Below are positions 54,601 to 64,000 of a stretch of DNA of 64,000 nucleotides, one piece after another. Location of the stretch: NCBI RefSeq assembly GCF_003945595.2, contig NW_024105098.1, positions 1,178,001-1,242,000 of the forward strand, written 5' to 3'. The notes under the pieces were generated by a model. The model did not search any database. It was not told the DNA's origin and worked only from the letters and a program-made list of their open reading frames with translations. The stretch is from Pipra filicauda (Eukaryota; Chordata; Aves; Passeriformes; Pipridae). How positions within the stretch are numbered: position 1 is the stretch's first letter; every line of letters begins with the position of its first letter. The translations under genes were made by a program, and so were the position numbers.

Positions 54601-57600
54601 AACTGAAATTAATATTGTAATGAATTTGTTTGGGGAGAACTTCCTCCAAAGTCTGCCGTGTCATCCATGCCCAGAAGGGAGGGTGGAAGTATGATGGGAG
54701 TGATGGAGAATGAGAATGAAGAGTTTTGCTTTTGCTTTTAGCAACCAAACTTTTCCATTTAGAAACAAATGAGTGAGCTGAGGGCATTTTATGGTAATTA
54801 ATCATTAATGCAGAAGCCACTTAGAGCCACCACAGAATGGAAATGAGCAGTTTGGGGATTAAGGAAGACACTGGAGTGTACTGGGAACCCAAGCAGCAAT
54901 GGCAACACACAGAGTGAGCAGGGTCTGCTGATCAGAGAGGAGTGCCATGGAACACAACAGAAGGACAGTGCAAGCACTCCCTGGACAGACCTCTTCCACT
55001 AGATCTGATTTCAGCAGTGCCAGAGGTACAGTAATTCTGCAGGTTCAGCCCTCCTGTACTCAAACAAGGATTCCCATTAACTCCACTCACCAGAAGTTTA
55101 GCTTGTTCGGGCAGTGAAACTTGTTCCCTCTTTCCATCTGGATACCTCAGCATCAGCTGTGCCTTTGGTCCTACACAAAGGAAGTTACTGCAAGTTAACA
55201 ACAGGACTTGAGTTGAGTTCTTGTGTAGATTTTAGGTGCGACAGCACAGCAGGGTTAGGGACTGCAGACAAACACAGGGTTCCAGTCTATGAAGATGTAT
55301 TTCTGCCACAGGTACTTAAAATACACCCTTCAAACTCAGGACTCTTCCAAAACAGTGGTGACTGGAACCAGTCAGTGTGCCCAGAGCACGCTGCACCTGC
55401 ACTACACCGGTGTGTGCTTTACTCCTGGGCAAGGTCTCAAAGTAAGAAACCTGAGCTCAGGGACTTGGTCACAGCACCAACCCTGCCAGAGCCCAAGGAG
55501 TGTTTGGACAACACTCTCAGGGACAGGGTGAGATTGTCGGGGTGTCCTGTGCAGGGCTTGGAGTTGGACTTGGTGATCCTTATGGGTCCCTCCCAGCTCA
55601 GGAGGTTCTGTGACACTATGACTAACAGGACTCTGCAGGCTGAGCCAAAGTGGTGCTGCTGCCACGGGGAATCACTGTCTGGTGGCAAGAAGTCAGTAAA
55701 TCAGAAGAGATTCAGTTTTTTAAAACCAGGGATGAAACCATGCCTGGCAGAGTATAAACAGTTTCAGAGAAAAAAAAAAAAAACCACAGCAAAAGCCAGG
55801 TCATGATAAAAAGCATTAACTTACCATTCACATCCAGGCCCCGAAACGTACTCTCAGGCTTGTCCGGTGACTCCTCCGGCGTCCCCGCATCGATGCAGGG
55901 CACAACTCTGTGGTTGGATGTCGTCCCAGGCTCAGTCCTTGCAGGGGCCTCAGGCTGAGGCCTCCGGCTCTCCTCTTTTTTATACCCCAAGTCCTTGTGT
56001 GGAGACTTCCTCAGCTTGGCAGGAATCTCCGATTCCTCCTCCTCCTCAGAGCCGCAAACTGAAATAAACTCCTCGCTTCCAGAAAAAAGCTCTGACTCCG
56101 ACTCCTCATCCGACCGACTCTCCTGCTTGGCCTGCGAGGAATCAAAATGTGTCTCCTGCAGGGAGGCTCTGATGGCAGCTTCCAGCTGGCTGTCCTCACT
56201 GGCATCGATGAGACTCTCCTGTGGAATGCAGGCACGACACAAATACATCAGGACCGCTTTTAAATATGCACTGAAAATCAAAAGGGCATCAGTCTTCCAA
56301 AGGGAAGCTACTAAACCTGTCAGGAAGAAACAGCAGGGAAAGCTAGTCATGCTATTAATGGTTTCTCCTTGGAGTTCTGCATGGAGTAATCCATTTTCCT
56401 CTCACACATGCTGTTAAATCCAAACCAAATGCTGAAAGCACACACTGCACAACAAAACGGCGATCCTGGGAGAAGGCATTCCCTGTGTTTTTGCATGCCC
56501 TTGCACTAACTCTGTGAGTCTGTCTGGGAAATCAGTGGAGCTGGATAAAGACAGGCCAGAGTGCTCTTTCAGGTGCCTCCAGTCCTGCCAAAGGGCCTCA
56601 TACTCACTGAGCGAGAGCATTTCTGGGGAGGGCTGGTGGAATGCCCGTCCAGCTGGCCATGCTCACTCAGGAACCCAGTCACTTGGTCCAGGAAAGAAGT
56701 CACATCCAGCTGGTGCCACTCCACGAGCTTCTGGCCTGGGGAACAAAAGGCATCATGAAACATCATTTCAGCAAAAAATTGCAGTTCAGTGGTCAAACAC
56801 ACCAACTCACTGCTGCAAGAGTCCGTATTTGTGGAACTGCAGCTTCCCACAGGCTACCACCTGATAATTATGGAGCTTCCTCCTTCCACTCCCTTGAAAA
56901 GGGACAGGCACAAATACAGACTCAGTTTATTTCCTTCTTTTCTTTATATCTACGGGAACATGAGCACAGAATGGTGAATTTGTCTTCAAAATGAATAAAC
57001 ACCAAACCACTTGGTTTATGAAGAAGTACTTCTACATTCTTGCTAAATTGATTCCAACCCTTGGCAAACAGCATTTGTTCCCAGAAGCAAAGTGCTAAGA
57101 AGAGTACCCTAACTTCAGTTGCAACATTAAAAAAATATATATATTTTTGGCTGGTTTAAATCAAACACGAAGAAATCTCAGCTTTGATCACAGACATTAT
57201 TACTTCAGTCCTTAGAAGTAGGAGACCAGACAAGCACTATATGACCTGACAGCTGCATTATATGATGATAAAAGAAGGTGCTGGGATACAAAAGCAAAAG
57301 TAACACTTTTGAAAGAACTGGAGGGAGAGGCAGAAGTTTGACTGTTCAGGTAAAAACTGCAAACAAACAAACAAAAAACCCCCCAAACAACAAACCTGAA
57401 GCCAAAACAGTATTTCAGAATTAAGATGCATTTTAAAAAGTCACCACCGAGCCTCGCAAAAATAGTGTGGAAGGAGCAGGAAGCCGATTCATGTAATGCT
57501 TACAAATATTGTGGTTTATTCATCGTATGATTTCAAGAAGCTTTTAAAAGGAGAGTTAAAAAAAAGAATTAAATTCGGAGTTTTGCCACCAGGTGGAACT

Positions 57601-58497
57601 ATTTTCACCTCCTAAGCAAAGTACTTGCTAAGCTTCAAATACACGAGATTCCTGCAAGTTTGGGGTGTTTTATTCCCTTAGTTCCTCCAGAACTGTGTCA
57701 CTGCTTCAGCGACAACAAGGTCTCGCAGAGATTCTTCAGCCAAATGTAACACCAACTGCAGTGGAAGGTATTCCAGCCTACAGCTGCCAGTCCTCCCCAT
57801 GGGATAATAACTCCAGGTAACCGACTGTGACGTGCCTTACCTGTCCTGGGATCCAGGATAGAGACATAAGGGAAGTCTGCTAATTTATAGAACTGGATGT
57901 ACCGCTGTCCTTCCTCGCTGTCATGGTACACCTGCAAAACACCACGTTGGGCAAATCAGTGGCTGGAGAGGGAACACAAACAAACTGTGCCTTGAAAACG
58001 CACCAAGTTTTTCTCTCGTTTTACAGTATACACTACAAAAGGTACAAACAGTTCTCAGTAACTGTGACAAGCTGAAAATGTGCCTCCACCTCTCCATGTA
58101 CTAGAAGCTACGTGGCAACACCTCGATTGCACAAGTGAAAGGCAGTTTATGCATTCAAATGCATATCCCTGAATTACATCTACGTCCATAAACTACACAC
58201 ACTCCGTGACACACATCTTCTCTGCAAGTTCAAGAGAATTCCATTATGCCATTGCATTCAGATAAATCCTTTTTATTTTATTTTTTTTTTACTGTTCCAT
58301 CTACCAAGGCCCCAAGTCACTCGCACATCCAGCCCCATTCCATTCCTCACCTGCCAAAAAATGAAGTGGTCCCGGATGATGTTCTTCACGGCCTCGTTGC
58401 TCCAGACATCGCGGTTGAGACACTGGCAGGCAAAGTCTTGCACGTTCTGAATGTTTATCATGAGCCACTTGTTCTGCATCTGACCACACTCCTTGGC
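51695..58497 (-). CDS. UBXN7: UBX domain-containing protein 7, partial: last six coding exons
   Basis: Adaptor linking p97/VCP to ubiquitylated clients and cullin-RING ligases. Exons on minus: 58497-58351, 57931-57841, 56735-56608, 56218-55825, 55170-55091, 51856-51695, all GT-AG and in frame, 334 codons with the TAG at 51697-51695. The predicted 333 residues match the C-terminal two-thirds of human UBXN7. The first exons encode the thioredoxin-like UAS domain (AKECGQMQNKWLMINIQNVQ; FPYVSILDPRTGQKLVEWHQ). The large exon has the ubiquitin-interacting motif (DSQLEAAIRASLQETHF) and acidic serine-rich linker. The last two exons encode the UBX domain (AQLMLRYPDGKREQ; ERFELLTNFPRRKLSHLDYE), with the FPR p97-contact motif intact. 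The N-terminal UBA exons were not found up to 64000 and must lie beyond. Confidence 0.95.
52632..52818 (+). mobile_element. CR1 LINE 3' fragment in the last UBXN7 intron
   Basis: Forward CR1 tail: ctctggaagtgttcaaggcc, aggttggacagggcttggaa, caacctggtctagtggaagg, cccaaaccattctgtgattt. Antisense to UBXN7. Confidence 0.93.
52966..53215 (+). mobile_element. Old CR1-like fragment
   Basis: More diverged: aaaaggaattctttatcatg, acttcccagggaaatagtgc and an aggtgatctccagggattct block with aacctggacttttcc follow the order of an older CR1 3' region. Subfamily uncertain. Confidence 0.55.
55515..55628 (+). mobile_element. CR1 LINE terminal fragment in UBXN7
   Basis: Forward CR1 end: cagggcttggagttggactt, ggtgatccttatgggtccct, cccagctcaggaggttctgt. 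Between the last two UBX-linker exons. Confidence 0.85.
57356..57395 (+). repeat. (CAAA)n microsatellite
   Basis: Repeated CAAA units, then AAACCCCCCAAACAACAAA; in the UBXN7 intron between the UAS-domain exons. Confidence 0.8.
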
Positions 58498-61400
58498 CTG
58501 GAAGCAGAGAGGAAAGCTTTGTGAGATCAGACTGAAGAGCCAGACACCACCAACGATCAGAGATGGCTTCTAAAACTGCCAGACCTTCCACCAAAACCCT
58601 TCCCAGTGAGGAAGATGGACAGGGCTAGTGAAAAGGCATCCACAAGACAGAAGGCAGGGCTGAAGGATCTGCTTTAAATGAGCCTGGCTGACTTACAGAA
58701 TCACATCGATGAACAGAGCTGCTGGATTTTCAACAAGCCAAGCACAGGGTGGGAAAAGCAACTCAGAGGGGGGACACACATGGCGATGCTGAATAAGGTA
58801 TTTATTCAGGAAAAAGTGTAGTCAGACACACTGGTCTGACAACAAAGACCTGCTCAGTCTAAAGATAAACCCGTGGATCATCTAATTAAATAGGCTGCAT
58901 AATTGACAGAGGACTTTCATTAATTCAACAGGACCACTTCGCTGTTTTCTTTTTCCTCTCCCAGTTTTGAGTTACTCTGTGACTGTCCAACTGCCCAATT
59001 AGGCATCCTTTTTTGATGCTCCTTATCCAGACTGCAAGTGGGGAGGAAGACAAGAAGGCGCAGGAAGAAATCTTACTGGTTTGAGTCACAAAGCTGGCAC
59101 TGTCTGATTGCCTGGTTAATGGTAGGAGTTTGATCAAGAATGTAATTCTGATCGCTGAACTGTCATACCTGTTGAAAAAAAGAGGGCTAGATCAACAGCA
59201 GGAATGCTCTTACCACCTGGAAAGACTGGAACTGGCATAGGAACTCCCTTTGCTTTCAAAAATATATATTTTTAAGCTATGTTCACCATCCTGCTGGTAA
59301 TGTGCTGTCAAGGAATTCAAAAGAAAAAAAAAATCAGAGGAATCAGGATGTTATGCAAGATTTTGCTGTTTTGGGCACTACTGTGTTCCCCAAACCAAAG
59401 TTTTTACTTTTGAAATGAATTTTAGCCAGTGTAGCTTGGAACAGTCAGCCTGTCCACTGCGTGACAGACAGACATGTGAACCCCACACACTCAGCTTCAC
59501 CAAGGCAAGAACCTCAGCCAACAAAATCCATCTGCATGGCCAAGTGCCCTGCAGAGACAGCTTCTGTTTCACTCAAAGGAAAAAAAAATGAACGTAGAAG
59601 CATGGAACAGTCCTGTTCTCAAAAGGGGCCTCCCACTGACTACTTACCACTAATATCACACTGCCAGAATCCACCAGGTCACCAGGTGAGAAAAATGGGG
59701 CAGGTGACATTTAAGTAACTGGTAAGGGTCTTAAATACAGTCATCATGCTTTTATTTAAGACTTGTTTTGAGCTAACTGTGGGTTTTGAGAATTTAATAT
59801 AGGAAATCAGTTTAAGACAAGGCCTAGAGGTAGTGCCCAAATATATAGGGAACAAAAATCCTTATGTTACTTGAGTCAATTGGATTGCCTTAGTCCTGTG
59901 TCCTAATCTAATCTGTATTGGATTAAAAGAACAAACTCAAAAATATATAATTAGAAAGCTGGAAAGTGCATCTCGCTCTTCTGCACTTTGTATACTTTTC
60001 AATATTAATGAAAACCTCTTGCTCTACCTCTCCTCTGTCCAGCTAAAAGTCCTTTGAAGGATGGAAGCAGGAAATTCCACACAGAACATTTGCAAAGATG
60101 AGTTGTCACCTGTAGAGCAGGTAGAGCATTTGAAACTACTTTGAACTTTCTTCCAAAAACAGGCTTCAGATTTACCATTTAAAAGGACAAAGTTAAACTG
60201 CTGCTATCTCACACCCACAGCTCTGCTCTTACACTGCTCCTGGGATTCTTCAGAGGGGGTGGAAGGAGAAGAGTGTGGGGGGAAGAAATGCTGAGGGTTT
60301 GGAGATTATATAGGTGGGTCATCTGGTAAGTGACAAAAGAGCAAGGGAAGGCTCAAGAGCTGCCTTGTGTATCCCAAAAGCTGCCTGATGGATTTAGATC
60401 CACGGTTTCCATCCCCAACTGCCCTCCATTCTCCTCCCCCTTCGATGGACAAAGGCCAGGACCAGGCACTCAGAGAGCCCACAGACAGGGCACTACAGAA
60501 CAGCCACTCTGAGAGCAGAGCCAGTGGAACTCAGATGCAAAAACCAAACCAAACCACTCCAACCTGTCCTAAGTCTGCCTTTACCCTTTCCCAGCCACAT
60601 TTTTCATCACTACAACTTAGAGCAGCAAACTGGTCAGACCATCTGTGAAACAAGTCTTGTTTTACACCCAGTGCTGGATCTCACTGCACAACCTCTGGCT
60701 CTTGCACTAGTAAAAATAACAAGTTTTCTTCTCATTTGACTTCTCTGAACATATATGGTTTAAAAATGTTGGGGTGGCTCAGCTTTGTGGAAATGCAATC
60801 CTCCTTCGAGTCAGCAGGGAGAAGAAGGAAGTGGAGCCAAGCATCTTGTGACCCTCTGGACATCTGTGTGATTCAGGGTGGAAGATAACAGGTGACAGAG
60901 AGTCAGAGCAGGAGATCATCCAACAAGAAATCTCCTGCTTGTGCCACACTTACACCTCCTGCCTGGGGCAGGGCACAGATCCTTTCTCCAAGCAGCCACT
61001 CCTGTGCCACAGCTGTACCTGCAGGCCATGCTGACCCAAACCAGGACAGAAGCACCTTATGCACCACTAGAACACAGTGACCAGATCAGCTTCCAAATCA
61101 TTGCTGTTTGTTAAGTAGTAACAATTAAAAAAAAAAAATAAATCAGTCTCAGCTGTAAAGCAGGGAGCAGATAGAAAAGGCTTAACTTGTAAAATGGGCA
61201 AAAAAATCACACAGACAGACTCGAAGCTCTGCACTGTGACATCCAGTCACTTCAGTGAATCCCTAATGAGTGTTAAACACAGAACTGCACACACCAGAAC
61301 CACCCCCTCCCTCAACAAGAAAGGTAAACTAAGGCAATTCAGTGTGTACCCCCCAAATTAAATCATCTCTCACGTCACATGCACGAAGGGAGAACACCTG

Positions 61401-64000
61401 CAGCTCTTGAAAGCAGTCTGAGATGAGAACTAAACCACTGTTCTCTACCAAGCATTTTTGGGGTGCAATTTGTTTATTGTGCTCAGGTGATTTATTCCCA
61501 CCAGATTCCACACTAAGGAGAGAACTCTGTTTAGTTTAGTTAATCACACACTTTACAAGTACTGTGATCATAAGTTGTTCTGCATGTGAAGCACAAGGCA
61601 TCTTCACATACAGCAAGTTAAAAAAAACCCCAATGTCATTCAACACTTGAATTTTTTTCTTCAGTGGAAGTTAATCTCACCTACTCCTAAAGCTTGTATT
61701 ACTGAAAAAATGAAAATGAAATGGCAACTTTTTGGACCTTACTGACAACAAAAACCCGAAGAGGAGCAACAGACCACGAGCAACAAAGATACATGAAAGC
61801 ATTAATAAGACCAGATGCCACCACTCTTGCCAAGTTTGAATGAAGTTCTAAATCCTAAATGATTCCATGATAAATGCACATGGCTCGAGCCTGGCTGAGC
61901 ATTCCTGCACAGCCCTCCACAGGCTGGAACACACCACACACCAACCATGGTAAGGAAACCCCACTTAGATTAAAACTGAACTACAAGAGCATCAAAATGA
62001 CAGTATTTAGTTTTTTGGCACTCCGGAACGTGATGAGCATCTCTGATTTATCCTTTGGTTTACATATGTTTCTCTCAGCGTACAGAGAAGGGAGAAGCCA
62101 AGAGCAGCTTGCTAGAGATGAATTTTGAGAGACTCTGGTCACTGAGGCCCCACACTGCCCCAGGCTGAAGCAGCAGAGCAGTCTGCAGTCCAAAAAGGTA
62201 AAATGCAAGCGGTCGACACACTGAGAAGACGAAGAGTTTTATTGCAATGAAGCTGAGGAGCATCAGAGTGAAATGAAGGGTATGCCATGGGACAAGGAGC
62301 TGTACAAGAACACACACCAGAAAGTGCACATGTCTTTAGAGAGGAGCTCCTGCACAGAACAAGGTGAGTATATACAACCCCCTTCCCCACTCCCAGCCCA
62401 CCCTTCCTTTTTCTTTAAGTTTCAAGAGTGAATCAGAATGCAGAGACTTTAGGACAAACCAATCCATCAATCAGTTGTTTCACTCTCTGAAACTACTTTT
62501 GACTGTGACAGATGCCACAATTAACATTGCTAAAGTCTTGATGTGTCTTCAGCAAGACCTGAGGAAGGACCAGCCCACATCTCAAATTCCACAGAGGGCT
62601 CACAAGGAGCTCATAGGGCACTCCCTGACTGTCCTGGAGCAGCACTGGTTGTTTCCATGTGAATTCCCATTACTGCTGCCTTTAACCACGTGTTTGGTGG
62701 CTTCAGCAGCAGCTCTGAACCCCAGGCCCAGGAGGTATCACCAGTTGGAAGACCTGACACACCTTCATTTGAGGTAAAGCCTAAACCACAGATCACAGGG
62801 ACATCTGAGCACCAAGTGCTTCAGGCTGCTCCTCTGCTTCCAAACTCCTTCCCAAGGCAGACACTGCTGTTCTCTGCCAGTATTCTTTCACACCTGGAAT
62901 TTTGTTAGAAGATTAAATAGATGGAAGGTACCTCAGAACAGGGGAATTAGTGACAAGGCAACTGATCCCTGGTGATTTGGGAAGCACAAAAAGAGATGAG
63001 GGTAACAGGATGAGAGCTGGAAATTCAATAAAGGCACATAATGTTTCATCAGTTCTCCAGCAGTGCTCTAGTATTTGTGCACAGCAGCAGAGGCACATAT
63101 GAAAACAAGGTAAATAATATTTTTGTTCAGCTCCTGCAGTCCGTTCTCCAACATCTGTACTGCACCATTTGATCATTACTTTGCATTCTCATTAAATAAT
63201 ATTATAATAATAATCATTACCATCATCAATCTCAGCTATTCAAAGATGACCAGGAGGAAGTTCAGTAGTAACTGCAACTTCTGAAGGATATCTGGAAATT
63301 ATGGGCTCAAAAAATGAAAATATATACCAATCTGCATATTCTCTAATCATTAGTTAAGTTGCTGATCCATATCATAACAACTTAGGGTGAGATCCACACA
63401 TGCCTACACAGACAAGAAAGGTGACACCTGTATCTCTGGGATACTTTTCCCATCACTACCAGATGCAAAAGACACCCATTTTATACATGAGCAGGGCCTC
63501 TACTGAAGATAAAGCTGTGGTTTCATGGCAAAGCCACACTCAAATACTTTTAGTAGCTCAGGTATCAAAAACCACTCAGCTGTGTTAACTCCACCTGAGC
63601 TTCTCAGCAGGGCTGTGCTGCAAACTACCCTGCCCCTGGTGAACTCCTTCCTCACCTATCCAAAGCAGTCCTCCTCCAGCTTTTTCTGTATCGTGCCCTA
63701 CGGAGATACTCCAAGGGATTCAATTTTTCCATTCTGATGGAAGTTCTGATCCCTTGCTCACCAAAGTCCCTCACCAAGTGTGATTTGCCACACTGATACT
63801 GAAACATAAGCAGTGGGCTCTACATGGTCATCATCAACTCCTGATGGGCTTGATGGCCCTTCCAAGGTGATACCACCCTTGGTGAAGTTCTTCACTGTCA
63901 CCCACGTTCCCATACGCAGTTCACCAAATATTTATCGCTGCGCAGTCTTTTGCAACCTCCTGACCCTCCAGCCACGGATCCCCCCATGCCAGCAGCCTGA
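58498..64000 (-). other. UBXN7 intron running off the window
   Basis: 5.5 kb upstream of the first visible UBXN7 exon. I looked for exons encoding the UBA domain and the RSIFDGFRDFQ-type region and found none. No repeat copies or RNA genes recognised; several A-runs and short AT stretches only. Confidence 0.6.

Overview
This window is nuclear DNA from a bird. Intron-split vertebrate genes are interspersed with many CR1 LINE fragments carrying the typical avian 3' tail, plus two LTR remnants of the avian ERVL type. Introns are short and the two main promoters lie in CpG-rich DNA. The species cannot be fixed from sequence alone. Gene identities rest on recognisable protein sequence. Exon borders were placed by hand from splice signals and reading-frame continuity, with no alignment run.

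Layout: (1) DTYMK (thymidylate kinase) lies on the minus strand from the left edge to 4272; its C-terminal end is outside the window. (2) ING5 (histone-reader tumour suppressor) runs on plus from 4486 to 10706, head-to-head with DTYMK over a 213-bp CpG-rich bidirectional promoter, with a long 3' UTR to about 13.2 kb. (3) D2HGDH (mitochondrial D-2-hydroxyglutarate dehydrogenase) is on plus, 13622-21867, nine coding exons including one GC-AG intron. (4) A repeat-rich gap, about 21.9-31.6 kb, holds several CR1 copies, an ERVL-type LTR and a candidate first exon of the next gene. (5) GAL3ST2 (galactose-3-O-sulfotransferase) is on plus, 31622-33381. (6) NEU4 (sialidase) is on plus, 36349-38651. (7) A short interval holds an AT-rich tandem repeat and a second LTR. 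(8) TM4SF19, a four-transmembrane L6-family gene, is on minus, 40170-41788. (9) UBXN7, a p97/ubiquitin adaptor, is on minus: its last six coding exons lie at 51695-58497, with a probable long 3' UTR reaching towards 46.5 kb and upstream exons outside the window.

The first five genes follow the order of human 2q37.3 (DTYMK-ING5-D2HGDH-GAL3ST2-NEU4), while TM4SF19-UBXN7 is the order of human 3q29. The window therefore contains an ancestral linkage junction (or mammalian break) between NEU4 and TM4SF19. The genes do not form one pathway, although GAL3ST2 and NEU4 both act on terminal sugars of glycans and DTYMK and D2HGDH are metabolic enzymes. I found no undescribed gene system. The most interesting points are local: a tandemly copied splice donor in DTYMK, a tandemly copied splice acceptor in GAL3ST2, a GC-AG intron, a pair of opposed CTCF-like motifs before D2HGDH, and the 2q37/3q29 junction.
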